Virus record (IMG/VR): IMGVR_UViG_3300028275_000015
Location: 20,128-84,127 of that record
Strand: one strand, 5' to 3'
Source of the DNA: a virus
DNA: 64,000 nt
Shown one piece after another: positions 11,001 to 22,100 of this stretch. The stretch's first letter is position 1. The number at the start of each line of letters is the position of its first letter. The position numbers were made by a program, and so were the translations under genes. The notes under the pieces are model-generated. The model made no database searches. It saw nothing but the letters and a program-made list of their open reading frames with translations, and was not told the origin of the DNA.

Positions 11001-13112
11001 ACCTGGGACGCAATACCTTTGCCAAGTCCAAAAACTTGGACAGATATTGCCTACGGTAACAATCGCTGGGTTGTAATTTCCAGCGGTGGCGCCCTTGGAG
11101 ATCCAGGTTCAGTTGCACTATATTCTATTAACAACGGAGAAGGTTGGAGAACAACTACATTGCCTTCGTTGACTACTTGGAGTAAAGTTGCGTACGGCAA
11201 CGGAAAATTTGTCGCTATAGCCGCTGAAACTACTAGCTCTGCATACAGTTCAAACTATGGCGGTACATGGTCTAGCGGTACAGGACTAGTTGCAAGAAGT
11301 TGGACTGGACTAACGTTTGGTAACGGAAAATTTGTTGCAGTATCCGATGGAACTACCTATACAGGTGTTACATCGTCTACTACTTCAGGCGGTGGATCTG
11401 GGGCAACATTTAATGTAACCGCTAGAAGCAGTGGCTATACAGTAACAGTTAATAGTGGTGGTTCTAGTTATACAACATCTAGTATAGTTAGTGTTTTAGG
11501 TACAGCAGTTGGCGGAGCAACCACAGCAAACGATATTACAATTACTGTAACAGGCGTAGCGGCTATTGGCGGCGCTATTACATCATTTACTGTTTCAGGA
11601 ACTGCTAGTTCAACAGTAAGTACTACTGCATCTTACAGTTCAAACGGAACAAGTTGGTCATCAGCAACATTACCTAGCTCTACAACATGGAGCGACGTTG
11701 CTTATGGTAATGGCTTGTTTGTTGCAGTTTCTAGCAGTAGTGCTAAACCTGCTTACAGTAGAGATGGTATAACATGGACACAATCTCCATATACTATCTC
11801 AGGTGTAAACAAAATTGAATATGGTCAGGGTGTATTTTTAGCTCTATCTAGCACTGCTGGAGTTGCATATACATCAGAAGACGGCTACGCATGGACAGAA
11901 CGCACAGTATCGGATGACGGATATGGTGCTATTAAATTTGCGTTTGTAGGCACAAACAACGACCAAGGAAAATTTGTTACAGTGGCGGCTCAAACTGTTG
12001 GTAGTATTATTGAAACAGGTTGCAGAACTAAAGGTCGTGCAGTTATTACTTCAGGAACTATTACATCTATTAGTTTATGGGAGCCAGGGTCAGGTTATAC
12101 CAGTACTCCATTATTAACTTTTAGAGATCCAAACGTTACTGTGTCTGCAACTACTTCATTAAGAATTAGCAACGGTACACTAGGAAATCCAACTTTTGTA
12201 AACAGAGGACAAGATTATAATACTAACTCTACAATTATTACAATTAATGGCAGTGGCTATGCTGATACATTCCAAACCGGATTAACATTAATAGTTAAGA
12301 ATTTATCTAAACTACCTGCTCCTGGTGATAACTTGGTTATTTCAGGAAACAGTAAAATTTATAAAGTAACAAATGCTACCCCTGTGTATGGAACAACAGC
12401 ACCAAATATTGAAGCAAATATTGAAATTTCTCCAGATATGACCGTGGAATTAAGTCCAGCACACGAAGCAAATATTATTATTAGAACAAAATACAGCCAG
12501 GCAAGATTAACAGGACACGATTTCTTAAATGTGGGCTACGGAAACGCTATTCAAAGTAACTATCCTAACCTACCAGAAGATACAGTTCTTGCTCCACAGG
12601 ATCAGGCAGTTGAAGTTAACTTTGGTCGTGTGTTCTATACTAGTACTGACCAAGACGGTAACTTTAAAGTTGGTGATTTGTTTGGTGTTGAACAAGCAAC
12701 TGGTATTGTTACTTTAAGTGCTACACAATTCGGACTAACAGGTCTAGAAACACTATCACTGGGCGGTATTGCAGTTGGTGGATCAAGTGTGGTTATTAGA
12801 CAGTTTAGCACAGACGAAACATTTATTGCTAACAGTAATAATATTATTCCAACACAGAGAGCAATTAAGGCATACTTAACTGGACGTTTGAGTCAAGGTG
12901 GTGCTAATACATTTACTGGACAGTTGATTGCTGGTACAGTTTTAGTAGGTGGCGCAGACAGAATTGCCAGCACTATTCCGGAAGGCTTAACAGGCGCAGT
13001 GGTTAATATGCCAACAAAGGTAACAGTTGACGGACAATTTGGCGGGTGGGACGGTGACGGTATGGCGTATTCTTACTTTGTTAACACATGGAACCGCCCA
13101 GGAGCAATATAA
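5100..13112 (+). CDS. Giant modular tail fibre/adhesin (2670 aa)
   Basis: A very large modular virion protein. Residues about 10-440 hold some seven CBM5/12-like modules of the type W-x-Y-x2-GD-x-V-x-Y-G-G-x-x-Y-x-C-x3-HTS, with another near 680; such modules bind chitin or other glycans in known families. WDKPWKTIAYAC near 520 and RDAELIIDALSYD near 600 are shared with the next gene. Residues about 780-1070 form a beta-helix-like domain (GTRRPTGGAYVSL, FGVGCTGLKIDG, SDGIGVWCTGS, GGRIRATNGNSSYGTYG). About 1100-1350 resembles a carbohydrate-binding beta sandwich. About six YYV modules follow (1535-1885), then a BNR/propeller-like region (1935-2297, repeats of AYGNGxFVA). The C-terminal domain (DQDGNFKVGDLFGVEQATG, PTQRAIKAYLTGRL) is shared with the 3835-aa protein. 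It lacks a proteolytic or lytic motif that I can see. Fibre or long baseplate appendage is the best reading; ligand unknown. Confidence 0.75.
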   Translation: MAAEFKIGRLRYTWKGQWNDGVFYNRDAVSQYEGKTYVCKEPHTSSSNFYDDLYYVTGGGASTPRWELMIDGRAWREEWTPSTFYSIGNIIRFGGVVYICTEAHTSGLTTIDLTKWDTYAQFDNWNTAWAISTVYGFGDIVKYGGIVYRCVEDHTSADNITDGREADNYKWEVVNNGIEYKGAWTASTRYKLNDLVKLGADVYICTEGHTSTTTFDTTTFNVWLPGTQFENGWTSSALYQKGDIVIYGGYTYVSLINNNLNIIPSVNAEDSSSAWELITQGYRMMNEWSSGAQYRVGDVVRRGGQLFTAVIDSAGQDPTSYAVTGSYVDTGSSGTTLKVVSTAGITKGMVLVNPSFTQGQTVVSVNDSTTLIISEVPNGSLTNGDNIDFVGVNYLKWKLVVPSVRWTNFWTNTTNYIIGDLVIWENCTYRCIRNHTSSSFFRPDLDVANAFWVVYVVHAKENAGNTQGDIVTFDGTSTVAVPIIPQGGAAGDTEDYHFHISNGQPNWKKMFVIPDLYYVSNDGVDDADHGQTWDKPWKTIAYACQQVENGFYFQNANTLLTENKDFLVEEMYQWMLYQKANSNSPFSPTSEFQEYSTRRDAELIIDALSYDITRASNSRTVIATKAFFAEGSTTTFFNTETDAAQPYIVAALERLLVLIGYVYQNSNPDVNYQVENIVWDATETYVTNDIVYWNEIFYKSLIDGNIDNNPETVGNQNWEVIADPTVQQYINNGLTLESGAYLEITSLMNIVIDAIQNASTENVPLINQGQTTSIMIKTGTYSEELPIIVADNTALIGDELRGTVVQPKVTVYTSTSSSSSSTNRFTLRSIKNVTVNMPIQFSAATTNDDFGGVTLGQTYYVKEIVGSQITISETVGGSVVALTTGTGFMTVYAGDCLKDMFYVRNATGIRNMTLTGLAGSLTSPNGFGTRRPTGGAYVSLDPGNGPDDTRTWIIRRSPYIQNVTNFGVGCTGLKIDGTLHNGGNRSITCNDFTQIISDGIGVWCTGSNSLTECVSVFGYYNYAGYFAEDGGRIRATNGNSSYGTYGVIAEGYDNTEVPISGKIDNRSSQVQASVQSAFGTNAELLAIQFSNAGSNYVADTTNLLQYSNKFSTSPWTTDGNVTIQKNTTSPFGQSDAWTLTGATSGSDSSYIYQNISVLPPGKVYTAVETVNVTGSGNSATFDITVGATGYSAVVNAGGSGYVTGNELRIPGSSLGGEDGTNDCFLTVATLSGSSILSATVSGVVPTNSDLNYTFSIYAKQGSSATFDIAAIYSGSSTVYSYLEFTFSTKGLAVSTASGGAVPVSYGKLELTEGWYRIWMTVYDNVGLNNNLQFRIYPRGRAGLSGNTRFYGAQVQINSDPTFYLETENDQYTAYANYSIVGAGTNARLIGDEIRSNAVFQARITDTGSAVGGRNYLVSSNNAQAGDEETITLAGSDTKTASNYIGMRVFLNSGTGAGQYGYISSYDEGTKVAQILKESFEPLNIISTNNSTGILTLDGDYTTDTLYLNQPVQFIPTYYSTTVTNTSVDFVNVVETIGGSTNTLTLASTAKLSVNMQVKFGGAVFGGVTDSYTYYIKEIIDGTTITISTEPFGTAWLLNSDTGAMTMSFPGYNSYVLGQTNDMKINMPVQFTGTSIGDIAVGTTYYVNDVISASKFTISTTLVSITATATTAATNYITTSSTASLVPLNPIEFTGVVFGGIVAGTKYYVNKIVNSSTFTVTDTVISVTVTETETLTNLITVDSTAGFVANNPIKFTGNTFGGIVNETTYYILAVNDATTFTISSSPGGSALNLSTATGEVLGKTTAAAFTLSTASGSMTGTTTNAKSTLTIGYGSMNGTYSTNLFGDVSAGTTYYVKTIDSTSTFTVSGTPGGTASTLKTDTGSMNIAAVGWDHMNPGTTIEALLDNSTVYYVEPRVTISAPSLTQTASTTNTLAPGTSWIGLAYGDGTFIALPSGNAIAGKSTDGGATWDAIPLPSPKTWTDIAYGNNRWVVISSGGALGDPGSVALYSINNGEGWRTTTLPSLTTWSKVAYGNGKFVAIAAETTSSAYSSNYGGTWSSGTGLVARSWTGLTFGNGKFVAVSDGTTYTGVTSSTTSGGGSGATFNVTARSSGYTVTVNSGGSSYTTSSIVSVLGTAVGGATTANDITITVTGVAAIGGAITSFTVSGTASSTVSTTASYSSNGTSWSSATLPSSTTWSDVAYGNGLFVAVSSSSAKPAYSRDGITWTQSPYTISGVNKIEYGQGVFLALSSTAGVAYTSEDGYAWTERTVSDDGYGAIKFAFVGTNNDQGKFVTVAAQTVGSIIETGCRTKGRAVITSGTITSISLWEPGSGYTSTPLLTFRDPNVTVSATTSLRISNGTLGNPTFVNRGQDYNTNSTIITINGSGYADTFQTGLTLIVKNLSKLPAPGDNLVISGNSKIYKVTNATPVYGTTAPNIEANIEISPDMTVELSPAHEANIIIRTKYSQARLTGHDFLNVGYGNAIQSNYPNLPEDTVLAPQDQAVEVNFGRVFYTSTDQDGNFKVGDLFGVEQATGIVTLSATQFGLTGLETLSLGGIAVGGSSVVIRQFSTDETFIANSNNIIPTQRAIKAYLTGRLSQGGANTFTGQLIAGTVLVGGADRIASTIPEGLTGAVVNMPTKVTVDGQFGGWDGDGMAYSYFVNTWNRPGAI
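5130..7210 (+). repeat. CBM5/12-like module repeats in the 2670-aa fibre
   Basis: Successive coding modules share W-(x)n-Y-x-x-GD-x-V-x-x-G-G-x-x-Y-x-C-x-x-x-HTS, for example WTPSTFYSIGNIIRFGG, WTASTRYKLNDLVKLG and WTNTTNYIIGDLVIW. The modules are diverged at DNA level, so these are old protein repeats. Carbohydrate binding is inferred from family resemblance. Confidence 0.6.
8187..8252 (+). repeat. 66-nt near-identical DNA segment, copy 1
   Basis: This segment matches 20958-21023 at 64 of 66 positions; the two differences are third-position changes. It encodes GGRIRATNGNSSYGTYGVIAEG in both giant fibre genes, inside the beta-helix domain. Confidence 0.85.
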
Positions 13113-13128
13113 AATCCCATTTTTTGGG
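13098..13128 (+). terminator. Weak hairpin at operon junction, possible terminator
   Basis: After the stop codon of the 2670-aa gene, CCCA ... TGGG flanked by A and T runs forms a short imperfect hairpin around a T-rich loop. There is no strong U-tract after it. The 17 nt at 13098-13114 match 62530-62546 at 16 positions, which adjoins a convincing terminator, so a terminator role here is plausible but weak. Confidence 0.3.
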
Positions 13129-13132
13129 TTTA

Positions 13133-13140
13133 GATAAATA
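13133..13140 (+). promoter_or_regulatory. Late-type promoter GATAAATA for the 3835-aa gene
   Basis: GATAAATA lies 20 nt upstream of the ATG at 13161, in the only sizeable gap between the two giant fibre genes. AGAGG at 13146-13150 is the likely ribosome binding site. Confidence 0.65.
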
Positions 13141-13160
13141 CTATCAGAGGATGATATAAA

Positions 13161-16100
13161 ATGGCAGAATTTAGATTAGGTAGAATTAAATTTGTTTGGA
13201 AAGGTGATTGGACACCAAGTACTTCTTACGTAGTTGACGACGTAGTCAACATCGGTGGTAAGAGTTATATTTGTGTTATAAATCATACTTCAGCAAGTTT
13301 ATTTGTCACTGATAGTGACGCAAATCCACCAAAATGGAATCTAGTCAGTGACGGTACTAGTTGGCAGGGCGACTGGGACGTTTCTACTTATTATAATAAA
13401 GGCGACCAAGTTAAGTACGGCGGCTTAGTTTATATTTGTTTAACTTCTCATACATCTGCGGCAACCACAACACTGGGCTTAGAAGCAGATCAAAGCAAGT
13501 GGGAAGCATTTGCAGAATCGTTTTACTGGACAGGCGAGTGGGCAACCTCGACTCGTTACCGCGTATATGACTTTGTTTCGTATGGCGGTATTACATATAT
13601 TTGTAATACAGCACACACATCTGCTGCCACAGCATCATTAGGTCTCGAAGCAGACCAAAGTAAGTGGACTGTATTCAACAGTGGCTTAGAATATCTAGGT
13701 GTATGGAATTCTTCTGTACGCTACAAAATTAATGATATCGTTAAGTACGGCGCCAACACTTGGATCTGTACAACACAACACACTTCCAGCACAACTTTTG
13801 ATGATACTAAGTGGGGAGTATTTGTTGAAGGTCTTCAATTTGAAGATTCTTGGAGTTCTTCTACAGTCTACCAAGAAGGCGATGTGGTAACATATGGTGG
13901 TTATTCATATATTGCCACACAAAATCATACAAATCAAAATCCAAGTACAGCGACAGCATACTGGGACGTCTATACTACTGGATTTAATTTTAACGGTGAT
14001 TGGGTTTCGTCTACTGCTTATAAAGTAGGCGATGTTGTAAGATTAGGAAGTTATACTTACCTGGCAATAGCAGACAACACAAATCAAGAGCCACCAAATT
14101 TAACTTATTGGAACAGATTAAACACAGGTATTAAGTGGACCAATGTGTCAACAACATATACTGGAGTATCTGGAACATCAGTTAGCCCAAGCATTGGCTC
14201 GGCCGCAACTTTCGATATTACACGTACAGGAACTGTTTATACAGTTGTTAAAAACAACACAGGAACAAATTATTCAGACGGAGATCAAATTGTTATCTCT
14301 GGTACAAGCGTCGGTGGTATTAGCCCAGCCAACGATTTAACATTGACAGTAGACGGAGTAACTGCTGGCGCAATTGATAATATTATTATTGAAAGCGGTT
14401 ATTCTGTAACATGGACAGTGAATCATGATTATGTACAAGGCGATGCAGTATTCTTTGGTGCAAACAGTTATATCTGTGTATTAGAGCATACAGCAAGTTT
14501 ATTAAACAGACCAGATGCAGACACAACCGCAACATATTGGAATTTATTGGCTGCTGGTAGTGAATCAGCAGTTCTAACCACAGCAGGCGACACATATTAC
14601 TACGGTACAACAGGACCAACAAGACTGCCAGTGGGCACAGAAGGTCAAATATTGCGTGTTAGCGGTGGCTATCCTACATGGGCGTACTACGGTGTTATTA
14701 ATAACCTAGTATATGTTGCTCCACTGGGAACAGATAGTCTTGAAGATGGCCAAGGTCTTACAATTGATAAGCCTTGGAAGACTGTGCGTTATGCTTGTGA
14801 ACAAATTGAAAAAGGTTACAGAAATAGACAAGCAACAGAATTGTTGGCAAAGAACAAACAATTCATTATGAAAGAAGTTAGTAACTGGGTTACTAACACA
14901 TATTCTGTAGCAATTACAGCAAGTTCTGCGGCAACTAATGAATTTACAGCAGACGACACAACAAACTTAACAGCAAATATGCCTATTGAGTTCTCAGGAA
15001 CAGTTGGCGGTGTAACTGCTGGAACAAAATATTTTGTTAAAACAGTTGTAGACGGCTCACACTTTACAATTAGTTCTACACAAGGTGGTACAGTTTCTAC
15101 ACTAACAACACAAACAGCATCAATGACTGGATCATTATCCTACGATTATGATTTCTGCCAACGCGATGTTGGCCTGTTAGTAGACGCACTAATTTATGAT
15201 ATCGGCCACGGTGGTAATGAAGAAGCAACTAAAGCAGCCAAGGCCTATTATACCACTGCTGGTAGTGCATATATTAACAGCAACTTTGGACAACAGATTA
15301 CTCAAACTGTTGCCGCATACAATTACATGAAAGATTTAGTGGAAGATGTTTTAAACAACAACCCACCAGAAATTAATTATCAATTGGCTAACGGTGTTGC
15401 TTTAAACACAGCAGTAGCTCAGATTATTGACAGTACATTAACTGCGGAAGCAGACACAGTAACTACAGCACAATCATTATTGACTATTGTTACTGACGGT
15501 ATCCTAGCAGGAACATCCACAGCAATTCCAGCGGCAGTATTTTCAAACACAACAATCAGCGTTAAGACTGGTACATTCTACGAAGTGTTGCCAATCGTTC
15601 TTCCAAAGAATACCGCAGTTGTTGGTGATGAACTACGTTCAACTGTTATCAGTCCTAAGCCTGCTATTGCAAATTTAGTTAATGACAAGCCAAAAACTAT
15701 TTCTGCACTAGAAAGAATTAAGGCAGTTGCACCAAACTTAGTAGCAAACAACTCTATTGTGCCAACAGAAGGCAACACAGCAACACAAGAGTTTATGTTT
15801 AATGTCACAGAAACTATTGCATTAGATTCTGTAACAACTAATATTGCATCAATCAAAGCAATTTTAGAAAACGGCCTAAGTTCTGTTCCAGCATTTGTAT
15901 ACCCAACACCAACTGGTGGAACAGGTAATGCTTATGATGCAGATTATTACAATGCCGCAAGATTAATTCTTGCTAACAAATCATTTATTCAGTCTGAAGT
16001 TAGTGCATGGATTAATGCACAGATTTCTGGAAACATCTCTCCATTCGTTGGATTTACATACGGCGGCGCAGGACAAACAGCCTGCGAACGAGATGTTGGT

Positions 16101-19100
16101 TATATTGTAGACGCATTGGTATATGACTTAACCTACGGTGGCAATTTAGCAACACAGGTAGCCGCACGTTCTTACTACAGCAAGGGCATTTTTGTTGAAA
16201 CAGGCGAAAAAGATCAAGCATTGGCTGTTCAAACAAGAATTAAATCGTTTATCGACAATATTGCTGTAGGTAATACAGCAGGATGGACAAAAACAACTTC
16301 ATCTTCACAGGTAACTTCTGGAACACCAGGCGGTGCAGCCGCAGGAACATTTGCACAAGCACGTATCCAAGAAATGTACGACACAATCAATACAGGCACA
16401 GAGCCAACAACTATTGCTCCAAGCACAAGTTGGGTTCGTCCAAGATTGTTAACAGCATTTAACGCTATTGTTGCAGATAAAACAAATATTCAAATAGGTG
16501 CTATTGCTTGGATTAATGCAAATTATCCAACATTAGATTACGACCAAGCATTATGTTCACGTGATGTTGGCTATATGGTTGATGCACTAGCATACGATGT
16601 TATGTTTGGCAGTAACTTTATGTCTGCAAAAGCAGGTATGGCATATCAACGAGGCCTTGCATCAACCGGAGTTGTTTTAGCAGATCAATTACCACAGACT
16701 TTAGGTACTGTAGATTTTGTTAAGAATGCAGTATTAAAAGCCAGCGCAGGTACAGATACAATTACATCAAATATTGGTGTAATGACAGACATTCTGTCAA
16801 CAGGACTAACCGCAGTTCCTACCTTTGACCTACCAACACCAACTGGTGGTAGTAGCAACGCTTATACTTCTGGATACTTCCATGCCGCAAGATTAATTCT
16901 TGCTAACAAAGCATTCTTAAAAGCAGAAGTTACAGCATGGATTAATGTACAAATTGCAGGTTCTGTCTCTCCGTTCAGCGGATTTATCTACGATGCAACA
17001 ACTTGCGAACGTGACGTTGGCTACATTGTAGACGCACTAACTTTTGACTTAACATATGGTGGCAACCTAGCAACACAAATTGCCGCACGTTCTTACTATA
17101 GCAACGGTGTGTTAGTTGAAGTAGGTGAAAAATCTCAAGCATTGGCACTATGGGCTTATGTAAAAACTATTATCGATGATATTGCAAAAGGTCTTGCAAT
17201 TACACCTAGCTCAGGAAACGTTGTAAGTCAAGTAACTAGCGGCACAGCCGGTAGTGCTGGCGCCGCAACAGATGCACAAACACGTATTCAAGAATTGTAC
17301 GACACAATCAATACAGGAACAGAGCCAACAACAGTTGCTCCAGATATTACTTGGGTAGCAAGTGATCTTACAACTAAGAATACTAATATTCAAGCGGCAA
17401 AAACAAGAATTAAATCAGCCGCAATCAACTGGATCAATGCAACATATCCAGATTTAATCTATACAGCATCTACATGCTCACGAGATGTGGGTTATATTAT
17501 TGATGCATTATGCTACGACCTAATGTTTGGTAGTAACTTCCTAAGTTCATGGAACGCAATGAGCTATTACAGAGGAATTACATCAACACAGACAGTAATT
17601 GCACAACAGTTATTGCCAACAATAGGTGTAATCGGCTTTATTGGAGCATCAGTAAAAGAAATTACTACTGGTGTTACAGGTTCAGTGGGTAATTCCGTAG
17701 CAATTGATAGAATTGAACTAAGTGCTAACACAGCCTACGACATTCTAAACAACGGTTTGGATGCTGTCCCAGCAGAAGTTATCACAGATCCAACTAATCT
17801 TGATGTAGATTTCTTAAATGCAAGAACACAGATTGCAAATAACTATGCTTTCATTAAAGCAGATGTTAGCCGATACATTCAAAACAACTATGCTGTTGTT
17901 TGGACAGCACTTGGCGCAACAGGACAAGCCGCTTGCCAACGCGATATTGGCTACATCCTTGACGCAATTCGTTACGATTTAACCTACGGTGGTAACACAC
18001 AGACTTTAATTGCCGGTAGTGCATATTACAGTGGTTTAAATCTAACTATTAGTTCTAGCGAAACAGCCGCAACAGTGGCCGCATACACATTCTTAAAGAG
18101 CATTATCGACGATGTTGCACAAAGAATTTCTGTAACTCCACAGTCTGGTAACACAACACCTCAGGTAACATCTGGAACAGGCGGTGATGCAACTGCGGCA
18201 GCATTTGCACAGGCTCGTGTACAAGATATTATAGATTGGATTAACAACGGCGAAGCAGGAACTGCTATAGCACCAGATACAAGTTGGGTTGATCCAGCAT
18301 TAGTAGCAGGATTTAACATTTTACAAGATCGTAAATCTGAAATTCAACTAGATGGTACTGGTTATGTACAGAAATTCCATCACTATCTATCCTACGACGA
18401 AACAACTTGCAGTCGAGACATTGGATACATGGTAGATGGTATCGGCTACGACATGATGTTTGGCAGTAATTTTGCCGCAATCACTATTGGACGTAGTTAT
18501 CATAGAGCAATATCTTCGACAGCAATCGTGCTGGCAAACCAGTTAAGTGCAAGTCTTGGACTAATTAAGTTCTTAAAATACAAATTAAAAGGCTATGCAG
18601 TTGGCGGTGCAGTTGCACAAATTGGTACAATCGTTGACGATATCGTTGGTACAATTGACGGAGGAGCAGTTCCTCGCTTCTTATGGCCAGACTTTACTGG
18701 TGTAGATGCAGAGAACTATGCGGCGGCAAAGTTAATCTATGATAACAAAGATTTTATCACAGCAGAAACATTAAAGTATATCAATACAAACTATCCAGCG
18801 ATTGTGTACAGCAAGAGTGCGTGTGCTAGAGATACTGGTTACATTATCGATGCACTACGCTATGACTTAACCTACGGTGGTCATTTTGCAAGTAAGCAAG
18901 CAGGTATTGCATACTACTCACGTTTAACTTCTGCACTACAGATTGATAGCGGAGATAAAACAGCAACATTAGCGGCCTATGCTAATATGAAATCTATTGT
19001 GACAGACATTGCTAACGGAGGTTTAAGCTCTTATTCAGCACTACAAACTAACGTAAGTTATGTTACAGGCACAGGCGGCGATGCTACAAGTTCTACAAGA

Positions 19101-22100
19101 GTTGGCGCATTAATGGATGTTATTACAAACATCATTGATACTGGTTTAACAACTGGTGTGCCACGTATTACAATTACAACTATTGCTAGTGGCACAACAT
19201 TTACCAGCACAGCACACGGTTTATCTGTAGGCGATGAAGTAATCGCACAAACCACAGCCAACGGATTAGTTGCTGGTACTACATATTATGTTAAGACAAC
19301 ACCATTGACATCGACATTTACATTGGCAGCAACCTACGACGGCACAGAATTAACAAGTTTCACCAACGGAACTGGATTATCTATTGCTGTAGAAATTACT
19401 AACTTGCCAAGTACAAGTTGGGTAGATACTAATGTAGCAACACAGGCAAAAGTGTTGTCAACAGACAAAGCATCAATTCAGAGTGCAGTAACACTTTACA
19501 TTGACACTAACTATCCAAACTTAGACTACAATTCTGCTACTTGTGCTAGAGACGTGGGTTATATTTTAGATGCTCTACGTTACGATATTCTAATGGGCAG
19601 TAACTTCCGCTCAATCAAAGCAGGTATGAGTTACTATCAAGCACAGGCATCACTAGTAATCGGTGATCAGAAGCGAGCAACTTTGAATGCTTACAGATAT
19701 CTAAGAGATGCTGTTAATCTTAAAGTTGAAAGTAATGCTACAGCACTAGCATCTGCTAAAGCAAACATGGACACTATTATTGCAATATTAGACAAGGGTG
19801 TTGGAGAAACTCCAGACGTTGTGGGTACAACAACATACCATAACGATCCAGGACATATTGCTGCCGCAGAAATCTTACGTGCTAATAAGACATTCTTAGA
19901 AAACGAAGCAACTGCTTGGATTTCTTATAACTTCGGCGGACCAACATCAGGTACAAGTTCTAGTGGCAACGTTATTACAACAACCAGAGCACACAACTTG
20001 TCTGTGGGCGATCCAGTTAAGTTCTTGGCAAATCAAGTATCGACTGTGGCCACAGACACAACTGCAACTGGAAACATTGTTACAGTTCTATCTACAACAG
20101 GAATGACAGTAGGTTCTAAGATTACATTTACCGGAACTGGTATTGGTAACATTGTATCTGGTGTTACATATTATATTTTAACTGTTGAAAGTGACACAGA
20201 AATAACAATTAGTGCAAGTTATAATGGTTCTGTGTTTAGCGTAGGCACCGGCACAGGCGAAATGACTGTAGTAGCCGGAGCAGTAATTGGCGGGTTGGCT
20301 GAAAATACACAATACTACGTATTAACAGTTCCATCTACTACAACATTTACAATTGGTACAACAGCAGGATCCATTACTCCGACATCTGTAAGTACAGATA
20401 CAGGAACTTGTACAGCAGTTTACTCATACGACGAAGCATCATGCAAGCGTGATATGGGCGAGTACATTGATTCTATCATTTACGATATTAATTTACCAGG
20501 TAACTACAAAGGAACACGCTCTGCCGTATTGTACAACAATGCAGTTGCAGGTTCTGAATTGTCAGATATGTTCCAAGTAAGTAACGCTTCTGGTTTACGT
20601 AACTGTACTCTAAGCGGATTGAATGGCGACTTAACTGCTGAAAACGACTATGGTACAAAACGCCCAACTGGTGGAGCATACGTAGCCCTTAACCCAGGAT
20701 TTGGTCCATGGGATAGCAAAGTATGGGTAACAAGTCGCTCACACTACTCACAGAACGTTACAATGTTTGGTGTAGGCTGTACAGGTGCTAAGATCGATGC
20801 GGCTCTACATGCCCGTGGTAATAAGTCAATGGTTAAAAACGACTTTACTACAATTATGTCAGACGGTATTGGTGTATGGTGTACTGGTAGTGACTCATTA
20901 ACAGAACTTGTTTCTGTGTTTAACTACTACGGCTATGCAGGTTACCTAGCAGAACTAGGCGGTAGAATCCGTGCTACCAACGGCAACAGCTCATATGGTA
21001 CATATGGTGTTATTGCCGAAGGTGTGGATGTTAGCGAAGTACCATTATATGGTACGGTTGACAACCAAGCATATCAGGCACAAATTACAAATACTGTAAC
21101 AGATGCATTATCAGAAGTGCTTCGTTTAGAATTTGGTAATGCTGGTACAAATTATACAAATACAACATATACAATTAGCGGTTCAGGATATAACATCGAC
21201 GCAATCGGCGACGAATTCCGTGACAATACTGTATTTGAATCAAGAATTATTGACTTAGATGATGACAACGGTGTTGGAGGTACAAGTTATGTAACAGCCA
21301 GCAACGCGGCTCAGAGTGGTGATAAAGTCAGCATTACTATTGCGGCCACTGATACTGCACTAAGCGCGGCATATACTGGCATGAGAATTCAATTAACTGC
21401 CGGTACTGGTGTTGGTCAATATGCTAACATCTTAACATACCAAACTGGCAGCAAGATTGCACAGGTATACAAAGACAGTTTCACACCGTTAACAGCAACA
21501 AATACCACAGTAACTACAAACTTAATTACAGTGGCAAGTACTGTAACCTTGTATGATAACATGCCAGTTTACTTTAGCGGTACAACATTTGGCGGAGTTT
21601 CTGCAAATACTGCCTACTATGTAATTGGTTCGACTATTACAAGTACACAATTTAAAGTTGCGGCAACATCAGGAAGTTCTACACCAATTACATTGTCTAC
21701 AGCATCTGGCTCTATGACTATGTATGAAGCAGGTTGGGACCATACTGTACCTGGTAAGACTATTGAAAACACACTAGACTTAACAACTCAGTACATCATT
21801 GAACCAAGAATTAGTTATACAGCACCTGGTTATACAGCAACAGCAAGAACTTTAAGTGCAACTGCTACATGGAAAGAACTAACCTATGGTGATAGCAAGT
21901 ATGTTGCCATAGCAAGTAGCGGAACAACTACATCGTATAGTGCAAACGGCACAACTTGGGCTACAGCAGGCGCATTGTCCGCTAGTGCAAGTTGGGTAGA
22001 TGTTGTATATGGTGGTGGCGAAGGAGCAAGAGCAACTGCAATTATTGGCGGCTTAGGCGGTCAAGGCGCTGTATTTGAAGCAGTTCTAGGTGTAGCAAAT

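Noticed and set aside
15157-20500. CRISPR-like or satellite DNA array
   Set aside because: The repeats are in-frame protein modules with 414-901-nt spacing and diverged DNA, not short direct repeats with spacers.
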